64,000 nucleotides of DNA from Halichondria panicea (Eukaryota; Porifera; Demospongiae; Suberitida; Halichondriidae): positions 3,401,803 through 3,465,802 of the forward strand of contig NC_087380.1 of the NCBI RefSeq assembly GCF_963675165.1, in the 5' to 3' direction. The position numbers and the translations under genes were made by a program. The notes under the pieces are model-generated. The model was not told the DNA's origin. It searched no databases and saw only the letters and a list, made by a program, of their open reading frames with translations. This document shows, piece after piece, positions 49,402 to 64,000 of this stretch; positions within the stretch are counted from its first letter, which is position 1; each line of letters starts with the position of its first letter.

Positions 49402-49408
49402 TATAAAT
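49402..49408 (+). promoter_or_regulatory. TATA box of the gene at 49550
   Basis: tataaat in 'gagtataaatagcagc' lies about 145 bp upstream of ATG 49550. The leader between them contains four near-copies of a 20-bp unit ('ccagctctatcatctcaacc') at 49465-49540. Confidence 0.55.
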
Positions 49409-49549
49409 AGCAGCTACATGTACTCCTCTTTTGCACAACTGTATTCTAGCTGTACCGACTCAATACCAGCTCTATCTTCTCAACCCCAGCTCTATCATCT
49501 CAACCCCAGCTCTATCATCTCAACCCAGCTATCTCAACTCAACTTGAAA

Positions 49550-50682
49550 ATGGCTTGTCCACCGACCAAAAAGATGAAAAGTCATGAAAGTAATGCTGTA
49601 GTAAACATATATTGTGTATGCACTTATACTTTTACCCATGCAGTGCCTTCATGGACTTCAATCCTGGAACCCCTGGACCTGAGTGCAGTTCCTGAGGATT
49701 TCCAGTAAGTACACTTTAGTTACATGGTCCATCTAGGATATGGTCCTTATCCTTGTTCTTTACTCAACAGTCTTGAGCAAGTACTTTCTCAAAAGTGCGA
49801 AGGAGCAGTGTTTATAAATCTTCAATACGACACACAAGAAATTGTGCTGCAGTGTATTCTTAAAGGAACAGTGGGCGAGGAATTAATTCCGCTCATCCTT
49901 CAATCTGTAGACGAAGTTCCACCAATTTCACCAAGAGATTCACTCAAAGAAAAAATTTTGAGGTACGAGCTCGCACCGAGTAAAGTGGCCGTACATGACG
50001 TAATGACTGCGTCAAAGGTAATTTGGCCCATACCTTCAATCCAACATGGGAAAGTCCGAACAATCTGATTGATTCAATTGTGGAAACGTTGGGCGAAATT
50101 CCCATTGACACAACGCTCTCAACCGACCAAGATAATATATCTACATTGAAAGCTGATTTAGAGTTCCATGCAAGAAATACTCTTTTTCTACAACAACAGA
50201 AAGCAGCTAGTTATCCCAGTCTGGCTCTTTGGTGCATTTATATTACTCGAACGTTGTCAAATCAATTTCGAGATAATACATACAAGTACGGAAATCAATT
50301 TTCTGTCGTACGCACGAGTAAGAGAGGACCGCCTGCACAAACAGACTCATGTGTAGTCCTGATAGGTTCGACAGTACCCCGATTTTTGTATGAATGCAAG
50401 CCACAACTCTCGCCGAATGTAGAGCAATTATCGTCAAAGCACATAATTGATCATCTCCTGCAAGGCTATTACTGTGTAAAACATTACAAGGTCTCAAAAA
50501 TGTTTGTCTGTTTAACCGATTTGGCCGATTGGCATTATATGCGAATAGAATTGAAAGATTCAAAAATAGCCATAACTGGGTATAAACATATTGCTGGAAT
50601 TAACAAAAAGAAGATTTCTACAACATCCCTAACCCTGCATACACAATTTATAGTCGGGATGGAAAGTTCAATGTGTCAATAA
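49550..50682 (+). CDS. unfamiliar protein with a nuclease-like ExK motif, one frameshift
   Basis: Exons 49550-49589, 49644-49704 and 49771 onwards are joined by introns of about 54-66 bp. The start MACPPTKKMKSHE is in good context. The third exon runs HLEQVLSQKCEGAVFINLQY...VHDVMTASK and then continues in another frame from about 50023 (AHTFNPTWESPNNLIDSIVE) to the stop at 50682. So one indel at about 50015-50030, or an undetected splice, splits it. The C-terminal half has DSCVVLIGSTVPRFLYECKP (D...ExK) followed by HLLQGYYCVKHYKVSKMFVC and LTDLADWHYMRIEL. This is the layout of PD-(D/E)xK nuclease-like domains known in eukaryotic Crinkler-type proteins, which often carry a kinase domain; a kinase fragment lies 1 kb downstream. 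Family assignment is tentative. Confidence 0.6.
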
Positions 50683-50705
50683 GAATTGTCATTGCACGTC
50701 CTACA

Positions 50706-50953
50706 CGTATTGTCATTGTTGTATTGTCATTGTTGTATTGCACTTTATTGTTGTAATGTCATTGTTGTATTTGTATTGCACTTTATTGTTGTAATGTCAT
50801 TGTTGTATTGCACTTTATTGTTGTAATGTCATTGTTGTATTGCACTTTATTGTTGTAATGTCATTGTTGTATTTGTATTGCACTTTATTGTTGTAATGTC
50901 ATTGTTGTATTGCTGTTGTAATTGTTGTATTGCACTTTATTGTTGTAATGTCA
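50706..50953. repeat. tandem repeat, 'attgtcattgttgtattgca' units
   Basis: About seven 34-42-bp units of 'ttgcactttattgttgtaat' plus 'gtcattgttgtatt' directly follow the stop codon of the gene at 49550, so they are probably in its 3' untranslated region. Confidence 0.85.
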
Positions 50954-51651
50954 ATGTGGCATAGATATCAGCCCCAGAATCTGTCCTGTTGGACCATAAC
51001 TACATGTACACTTAGTCCATTTGCCTATTGCCATGACCACTTTCCATTAAATTACATTGGATGCAAGTAGAAACCGCTAATAGTGTGAGCAAAGTACTTT
51101 ACTGAGTGCGCGTGCAGTCCACTGATGAGTCCCGGCACAATAAACATTAGGGACGAAAAGGTCTTGTATTCGACCTTCTGGGCTATACCAATGATGGATG
51201 ATCGACTTGATCGTCCGTTACTGTAAGTGTATGGCTTTTTGTCGCACTTTTCTGCAGCTCAAGCACACCTGTCCAGCAATATTTTCTCCATACAACGCCA
51301 AAAGCAGAGCAACGATATCGAAACAGAAATAGAAAGTGAATGACCTCGCGGTAAGTGTTTCACACCGTATAGCGGGTTACTTTTTGAGGCACTAACTTTT
51401 TGCGGATTGCTCAAACTAAACATTTCGCATTTCCAATTTGCTCACATCCTAATTGTTACTTCCCTGCCCCCTCAACAAACAAAGTAGCAGTTTCCTAGTC
51501 GTTGTCGTGGCACATGTACACACGCTGGCCAGTATCGAGTGTGACCTAGCAATCTTAAAGCTTTTTTGACACCACGCCAACATAATTTACGATTATTATA
51601 CTCTGAATTTTGGGCAACAAGCAACATTTAGTTATCTGGTACTCCGAACAG
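50954..51651. other. intergenic, one MITE end
   Basis: A single TACCGTATAGCGGGTTA-type end is at 51366. No supported ORF is seen. Confidence 0.4.
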
Positions 51652-51991
51652 GTTTGAGGACCAGAACGACTAACACAACACAGTTCACCAAGGTCGTCAT
51701 GCAGGCGGACATGAAGGCACGTTCTAAATTCATTCACTTCACCATTGTGAAGGTAAGTAACACATCTCATGAGCTAGACCAAGACTATCCCCATTTCTCT
51801 ACAAATTCTATACTAGCTGTACAACATAAGCGCCACCTTTAATCATGGAGGAGTTGCCCACAGAGACATCACGACAAGAAACATCTTGCTCAAGGATGAA
51901 TTTGGAAATTGCGTTGTGGCTGATTTTTTTGTCGCTTGTTGCAAAAGAATGGAACTATTTAGAATGGAGTATGGATCATTCTCGTTTTGAG
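51652..51991 (+). pseudogene. protein kinase fragment (HRD loop, altered DFG)
   Basis: Two exons, 51652-51752 (TTQFTKVVMQADMKARSKFI...TIVK) and 51817-51991 (LYNISATFNHGGVAHRDITT, RNILLKDEFGNCVVADFFVA), join in phase 0. HRDITTRNILL is the catalytic loop (H-R-D-x-x-x-x-N) of a tyrosine kinase-like family. The metal-binding DFG is DFF. The frame ends in TGA shortly after, overlapping a possible donor at 51991. The N-lobe with VAIK and the C-lobe are absent, so this is a remnant or a pseudokinase piece. Confidence 0.65.
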
Positions 51992-52076
51992 GTAAGTCTA
52001 GTCGTGTTGCTAGTACCGTACGGAAGATTTGGCGAGTATTATATTTGGCGAATGAGGCGGAATCTATCAACTGTTC

Positions 52077-52131
52077 CACGTGTGGGTGATGTAATCTACT
52101 TTCTTGATAGATTACATCACCCACACTTGGA
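52077..52131. repeat. 23-bp-arm hairpin
   Basis: ccacgtgtgggtgatgtaat... pairs with ...attacatcacccacacttgg with a loop of about 9 bp. It is in non-coding sequence downstream of the kinase fragment. Confidence 0.8.
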
Positions 52132-52439
52132 TTGTCAGTGTGCAAATTCCAAGCTTGTGACAGATACAGGAAGTCACGTTACTCCGCATACATCTGATGT
52201 ACAGTATGCCTACGTTCCATACTCTCTTCTCTATCATATACTCTTGATACATTGTATAGCCACAATTGAGAGGGATAGCTAGTGTTTGTAGGTATTAGAT
52301 GGTGCTTCTGTGTTACATAGAGAGTGTGTACATGCTTTTATAAATCACCAGGGGACCAGACAACACTAGGTCTTTGTGTAGCACAATAGTTCTGCTGAGA
52401 GACTACACTGTTGCTATAATCAGGTTACTGTAGTGAGTA

Positions 52440-53687
52440 CAGTGGTGGATCCAGGGGGAGATCCCAGGGTGCCACGGATCCCCCCTTTCAGTCTATAGCT
52501 ATGTGGCTTTAGTACAGCTACTAGCTAGCTATTTATCGGTTTTTGTAGCTATTGTAGTTTGATTCAATGATTGTACCTGTTGTTTTGACGTATCAACTGC
52601 CAAGAGAGTGTTCCAAGTCAATCTTTAGCCTAGGCGCTAGGCTAGCTAGTTGACTGTTCGCAGCAGTTTCACGCAGTCGAAGATGGGATTTCCCCTGGCT
52701 GAGAATGATACCTCAAGCTGGATAACAGCGCTGCCTATTGCAGAGCATGGTTTCATGCTACACAAGGGAGCCTTCAGAGATGCTCTTTGCCTCAGGTACG
52801 GCTGGCGGCCTCAGAACCTACCCTCTCACTGTGTCTGTGGACTTCACTTCACAGTAGAGCATGCACTCAGCTGCTCTAGGGGAGGATTTCCAACAATAAG
52901 ACATAATGAAATACGCAACATCACAGCAAATCTTATGAGCGAAGTATGTCCAGATGTGGGTATTGAACCAACCTTACAGCCTGTGACGGAAGAGCAATTC
53001 CAACTTAGGACAACCAACCGCAAGGATGGGGCTCGCCTTGATGTTGTGGCCCAGAGCTTCTGGAGCAACGATAGACAGAGTGCATTTTTTGATGTCAGGG
53101 TCTTCAACCCGTACGCACCTACCTATCGCCGCTCCACCATGGCCCAGAGCTACAGAAGAAACGAGATGGAGAAGAAGAGAGCATATGAACAGCGTGTAAG
53201 AGAAGTCGAACATGGATCGTTTACGCCTTTGGTTTTCTCTGCTGCTGGAGGTATGGGTCCGGCTGCAGATATTGTCTACAAGAAACTAGCTTCAATGCTG
53301 GCAGAGAAACAGGACAAAACATACAGCACAACTCTGAATTGGATGAGATGTAGGCTAAATTTCTCCCTCATAAGATCAGAGATTATGTGCATCAGAGGCT
53401 CTAGGAAGTCATTCACCACCACCACACCATGGAAGGCCTTAGACACTGGCACTATTGACCTAGCAACTCAAGAAGGCCGGGGAACTTTATAAAATTATGT
53501 CACATGTTTTTGTTGTTTTTTCTTGGTTTGTTTTTTTGTTTTGTCTTTTGTCTTTTATCTTCTCACTTGAGGTAAAAAAAAAAAAAAAAAAATTTACTGC
53601 ACCGGAAGTGGGCGTAACCCAAAAATTTGCGCTCCCCACACTTCGCGCTCGATAGTTTGGAACCCCCATTTCCTGGACCCGCCACTG
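52440..53687. mobile_element. CAGTGGYGGATCCAGG-type element containing a retrotransposon copy
   Basis: The left end cagtggtggatccagg (52440) is inverted at the right end (cctggacccgccactg, to 53687). 'gagta' lies at both flanks (52435-52439 and 53688-53692), a possible 5-bp duplication. The terminal motif is common in hAT-like MITEs. The interior is mostly the retrotransposon at 52711-53592, which has probably inserted into it. Confidence 0.55.
52711..53592 (+). mobile_element. 5'-truncated non-LTR retrotransposon with restriction-like endonuclease domain, copy 2
   Basis: The open frame 52650-53492 contains ITALPIAEHGFMLHKGAFRD, the Cys/His cluster CVCGLHFTVEHALSC and the endonuclease-like core GARLDVVA...FFDVRVFNP. 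It ends in a 3' region with a poly-A tail at 53574-53592. It is nearly identical in sequence to the minus-strand copy at 6603-7533 (one codon-size gap near DVVA(L/Q)). Homology begins at about 52711, so both are 5' truncated but at different points. The near identity points to recent activity of an autonomous copy elsewhere. Confidence 0.82.
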
Positions 53688-56086
53688 GAGTATGGTTTAG
53701 ACTTGGCTAGTAGCATAGTTTTGGGGTCTCTGCTTCATGCAACCTCCTCTAGTCACTGGCAGTGCCTGCCAACGTGTCAGTCTATATTAGCTGTAACTTC
53801 CTACACACCTCATTACACACGTTATACCTTTCTCATGCACAGATTCTGCTTGGATGGTGTACATTCTACCCGAGGGACTTGGAACTCGTTGTGGCATAAT
53901 CGGGATCAATGTACTCGCCTTGAAAAGTGGAATCCCTGGCAAACAAGTGGGCACTCTGAACATCTACAACCCCACTGACCCCACCACTCCTCTGCTGAGC
54001 TGGGGCCGTGACAAAATGGTGAAACAGGACAAAACAGGTCAGTGCTAGACTAGTATCATGCATGCCTTGTAAGACAGATAGTATGTGTACCCCACTTTAC
54101 AATTCCAACCAACAGTCTCCTCAGTATATACAGTGAGGTCAAAGTTGGATGAGTCCATAGCCCCCCAAAACAGAGGTGAATACACCCACTCACACACACA
54201 CACACACACAACCTCTACATTGCATGCGGCAGTTTTCTGGGTGGATTTAGCACGTTGCTCATATTTAGTCGAGGTGTCACCTTGTTTCCTGCTAGGAATC
54301 GTTCACTCGTACACTGTGTTTAAATTCCACATAGTACCATAATTATTGTGCTAGTCCCAAGTATTCTGTGGTTATTTTCGTGGTGGAAATTTCGTATTTA
54401 GAGCATTAATTAAACCTGTAAATAATTATGTGCAATAGGTTCTACGTCATATCAAGGGCCGTGCTACCTCTAGAAAATTTTCGAGGGTTTCTCTAGCCAT
54501 CGGCACGGCAACCCAAAGCACACGTAAAACATCCGCCTTCCCTTATCGATGCACATTACTTATTTTACGGAACACGGACAAAAAAATATACACGTTTGTA
54601 ACAAGATTCCGTTCATTTTAACATCATGTGTACCTACTCACTATATACACACATGTTTTACAATCCCATCATCATTGGTCATCATATTCTGGTTTTTACC
54701 CATCCATGTTCATTCTCAACAATTAAGCTCACACCAGTATGCTGCACCTCATGAGCTTCCGTACGTATTTTGTATTTATTATACGTGATCATGAATAATA
54801 TGAATTTGAATCCATGATAATTTATGCATGTAGTACCTAGTGGAACCCGCCACCTCGATCTGTACAACGGCCGTTTATATAAGAACCCGCGGCCAGGTCC
54901 CAAACAAACTACCCTCATTAAAGGCCACCCCTATAATTATAATTATAAGGCCATAATTATAACAGCCAAAATGTTGTTTTGAACAGTAAAGCTTGTCTAA
55001 AAGTATAGACTATACTGCAAACGTTTATGAACAGTAAAGCTTATCCATGGCATGAAACCATTCTATATATAGCACTTAGATACATAATAACCAAGTCAAG
55101 CAATGTCTTTTGCTGTTTAGGCTTCGCAGCAGGGAAAGAGAAAAGTTGACATGGAGTAATTCAACTATACTCAACAAAAACTAAAAACAGAGTAAAGACA
55201 GCAGACTTAGACAAGTTAGAGCTTGTCAGTGGTGTAAACTTACTTCTGTAGAGTAACCTCCCAGCCTCTGAGTGATCGCTAGTGGATAGGAGAGCTAGAA
55301 ACAGTTGAAATACAACCAGAGTACAGTCAAAACAAAAATAATCGCGAGCGCGAAATCATAACGTGGAGTGTTTCAACCATTTACACAGGGAGGCCTGGTC
55401 GTTTCCAATCCCCTTCCTTTTCAATCTATGGTTCTGTGCAGCACACCACTGCTCCTTTTAATGTTACATTCATTGTATCACAAAACCAGGCAGGTTTGAG
55501 AGGTGCTGCTGAATCTTGCCTTAGCCGTGCTCATTAGCTCCCCACACTCTATCTGACATCTACCACATGGCAACAAGCTGGCAACAAGCTGGATCTTGCC
55601 GGGATTCACACTGGGCAGACAATGCCATACAAGCACCACTTTTTCAGTTTGTCTGTTTACAACACAATAATAACATCTAAATAACATACAGGAAGAGGTA
55701 TTTTAGGCTTTGGCAACCAGAACATTGAACTGAGAATTGTCTCTGTATCAAACACTTATATACTGTCATTAGCTTGAGCCATTGTACGTGCTCGCTCTGT
55801 ATCAAAGCAAAAAAGCAAAATGAGACCACATAATTATTGTTAGCATAATAACATCTTTCATTGCAAAATAATACAAGATACAAACACTAGCTTACTGAAT
55901 ATTGAAGTGTTGTAGGTGCTGTACATGTAAATTATTGCAACACCCACTCAACCTAAAGTGAGTGGGTGTGGTTTGCGCATGCGCATTAGGTGTGTTGCTG
56001 AAAAAGCAGCCCAGTGAAATATTGAGCGGCGGATGGACCAGAAACAGAACCTCTTGTTGTGGCCTAATATATATTTTGCCAAAAGA
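53688..56086. other. intergenic with one candidate exon
   Basis: A well-bounded open exon at 53843-54037 (AG acceptor, GT donor) reads DSAWMVYILPEGLGTRCGII...NVLALKSGIPGKQVGTLNIY. I do not recognise it. A possible terminal exon ends SYTVFKFHIVP at about 54342. A (CA)n run is at about 54191-54213, a degenerate CAGTGGAACC-type repeat at 54836-54930 and a small hairpin (caacacccactca...) at 55939-55970. No other gene is seen. Confidence 0.4.
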
Positions 56087-56142
56087 TCGGCACTAATCTC
56101 GAGAGGCGTTTAAATCTTACAGTAATAACATTTTTTGCATGC

Positions 56143-57436
56143 AGGAGCGTGATGATTACAGGGGTTGCCCGGTGGACAGGGAAGAGCTTGGTAGAGCTAC
56201 GTGGACTTTCTTGCACACAATGGCAGCGTATTACCCCGACCATCCCTCGGGAGAACAGAAGAAGGAAATGACGCAGTTCGTCGGTCTCTTCTCTCGTTTC
56301 TACCCGTGCGAGGACTGTGCTGAGCATCTACAGAAGAGGTTAAAAAGTGCTGTGTGTGTAACTAGATTAGGCCATTAGCAGGGACGTATGATAGTAGCTA
56401 TGCCTAATTTTAGGCCAATTTCTTTTGTTCTACCATAGATAAAGGAAAGAGAGGGATTGGAAACGAAAGTACCCTTGAATGAACATCCGCTTTACCCCGC
56501 GGTTCAATTGATGCTTGGTTTGTGACCAAGCTGTAAGGGGCGTGGCTTGCGAGGTAGCCAAGTTTGATTCCTATTTATACGTAAGCCACTAGCAAATTTG
56601 CTCATTCTGTGCAACTCACTTCTGCATGATTTATCCCTATTTTAGAAGTTATGACCAGGACGCTTACACGTACCCTTTAAAGCTATAACTCTACTTGAAT
56701 ATTTACCCTTTCACTGGGTGTGGTCAGTCATAGCTACATTATAAATTGCTGAAGGAGATTATGTCTCGAGGAAACACAACTTTCTTATTTTGAGCAAGTT
56801 ACCTGGAAAAAATAGGCAAAACACGGATAGTTTTTGAGGCACTATATAATGTTAAATGGTCAAGTGCACCACTTCCGTTTCCAATCCCTCTCTTCCTTTA
56901 TCTATGAATGGGCAATTTTGGATAGTGTCTGAAATGAATGGTTAAAAAAATATTGTCCTTTGCATGGTTTCTTATTGAGAGTATAACGAGAAGAATTCAC
57001 TGTTTTGTGGGTTATCCCACTCTATTGGTTGACTTGGTTCTAAAGCCAGAGGTGGCCGGCCTTTGTTGAGGGGTTGTTTTAATTGTACAAACTGATCATT
57101 CAGGACTTAATTGATATATGGTATTTGTATCAGCCTTTCTGCATGGGGTGCATGTAGGAAACTCAATATAATGATAGAAATTGAGTAAGTTCCTAGGATT
57201 CCATTTATTAAACTGTAGTTTTCAACATCACCCTCACACGTGCACAAACCCCCACCACCACGTACACACACAGACTGGGAGTGGATCCTCCTGACGTCAA
57301 GGACAGAGTGAGATTCTCGAGATGGATGTGTGGGATGCATAATGACGTTAACAAACGATTAGGCAAAAGAACGTTTGATTGCTCCAAGATTGATGAACGA
57401 TGGTTGGATGGCTGGAAAGATGGATCATGTGACTGA
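56143..57436 (+). pseudogene. GFER: GFER copy B without exon 1
   Basis: Exon 2 at 56143-56338 ([20 protein letters not shown]... FYPCEDC) and exon 3 at 57274-57436 ([14 protein letters not shown]... DGWKDGSCD) are intact and joinable. The first exon and promoter are outside the duplicated block and no substitute is found upstream. Differences from copy A include FVGLF for FIDLF before the CxxC. Confidence 0.88.
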
Positions 57437-57570
57437 TTTTTATATCTGTACGTGAGAGTTTCGATATTAGATATTAGAGTTGATGTAATTTATTCATGTT
57501 TCAGCTTTCAGCAAAGAATTTTATTTTTTCAATTAAAAATTAGCACAATGAATGACTCACAAATAATAAA

Positions 57571-63136
<5,566 letters not shown>

Positions 63137-63325
63137 TTACCGACGTGTAGTGAAACCTCGAAAACTATCCGCTTTTTGCCAACGGTAAACGCTGCGCTGT
63201 TGTGTAGTTCGAAGAAGTTCTGAAAGAGTCAAACTCTGGAGTCAAACCAACTGAGTAACTACAGTGAAACCTCCCATAATACACCCTCCCACTAGAGGAC
63301 AACCTGTACGAAAGTTGTGTTTCCT

Positions 63326-64000
63326 TTAATGGCATAGAGATAATGAAGCATAGATCTACGTTATAGTAGAATAAGATTATTACACAACTTTCAGCAACTA
63401 CTAACTATAGGTAGATCTATAGTGGGTATATTTCGAGGGTATAAAATGTTCGCTGATTAAGCATGCACCGCCAATAATTTAATACTGCATGCATGCATGC
63501 GCAAAAGTAGCCTCGGTCCCAGGCCGATTTTTCTAGCGTTCAGTTGGAGACGGATCGGCCTGGGGTCAAGGCTAGCGCAAAAGCTGCTATTCTGCGAAAA
63601 TTAAATCCACGAAAACCTTTCTATAAACGGTCTTCGAAATATACCTGCTATACGGTGTACAAAATCGATCTCACAACTAGATTTACATGCAAGCAAGTTT
63701 GTTCGATACATTGATCCAGAGAATGGCTTTCTATTTGTGCTATACCCTCACCTGTAATGAAATTCAAGAATTGGCAGAAGGTTTTATATTATCTAGCTTC
63801 GTTCCCAGGTTCGTTTTTTCTCTATTGTATATAACGCTAGTTACACGTCACCACTAATTGATCAGCAGGGGTAAGATATATACATACAATAACATACAGC
63901 CCCAGGAGCTAGGTGCTAGGCATATACACAGTTTTCAAGCCTTTTCATTTGTCAAAGAAAGTAAGGCAATAGATCAGATACCAGGCCGTATTTTAATCGG
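63326..64000. other. terminal stretch, repeats only
   Basis: A degenerate TACCGTATAGCGGGTA-type MITE (about 63420-63657) contains the hairpin at 63508-63574. No ORF is supported to the end of the window. Confidence 0.5.
63499..63583. mobile_element. 67-bp hairpin mini-MITE, perfect 9-bp target duplication
   Basis: The element 63508-63574 starts tagcctcggtcccaggccg and ends cggcctggggtcaaggcta. 'gcgcaaaag' flanks it exactly at 63499-63507 and 63575-63583. It has inserted into a TACCGTATAG-type MITE, like the half copy inside the MITE at 43215-43638. Confidence 0.9.

Noticed and set aside
50706-50953. Possible CRISPR-like array
   Set aside because: The units are contiguous tandem repeats without unique spacers, in a eukaryotic 3' region.

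Overview
The window is eukaryotic and almost certainly metazoan. Genes are split by short GT-AG introns, spacing is compact, and the recognisable genes are animal families: WRN helicase, ATM kinase, TRAF, GLIS, ZRANB2, TMPPE, GFER, EARS2 and HYI. A two-member family of long multi-pass membrane proteins, a BEL/Pao element and very many foldback/MITE repeats suggest an early-branching animal, most likely a demosponge. That placement is inference, not shown by any single sequence. Many exons carry frameshifts and several exons are duplicated, so assembly error or uncollapsed haplotypes must be kept in mind.

Layout. 494-2251 (+) is the 3' end of a WRN-like gene whose last exon holds an in-frame minisatellite. 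2252-6600 is repeat-rich, with a 55-bp hairpin element and a MITE nested in another MITE. 6603-9057 (-) holds two adjacent broken non-LTR retrotransposons. 9101-10954 (+) is hydroxypyruvate isomerase, missing its first exon(s) and carrying a frameshift. 11282-18576 is a scrambled ATM-like locus: FAT, kinase and HEAT-region exons occur in the wrong order, and three TRAF-like genes on the opposite strand lie among them. 19481-20871 is a BEL/Pao LTR element with a large internal deletion. 21120-26525 is a head-to-head pair of ten-pass membrane protein genes with gene debris between them. 27791-30268 (-) TMPPE and 30522-33459 (+) ZRANB2 share a short divergent promoter region. 34054-38348 (-) is a five-finger GLIS transcription factor, divergent from 38691-40312 (+) GFER (mitochondrial sulfhydryl oxidase). 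GFER converges on 40453-45838 (-) EARS2 (mitochondrial glutamyl-tRNA synthetase).

About 7.1 kb covering GFER exons 2-3 and all of EARS2 (38944-46040) recurs in the same orientation at 56087-63325. The second copy lacks GFER exon 1, has a 2-bp deletion in an EARS2 exon, and carries a 657-bp foldback insertion whose empty site is seen in the first copy. Between the copies lie foldback repeats, an unfamiliar TATA-promoter gene with an ExK nuclease-like motif (49550-50682), a kinase fragment, and a second copy of the retrotransposon found at 6603.

The mobile DNA is the most distinctive feature. Three tiny hairpins (55-67 bp) sharing a TAGCCTCG terminus are each flanked by a 9-bp direct repeat (two exact, one with a single mismatch). 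Two larger foldbacks also have 9-bp target duplications. This looks like a Mutator-like (or otherwise 9-bp-duplicating) non-autonomous system, with ultra-short members.
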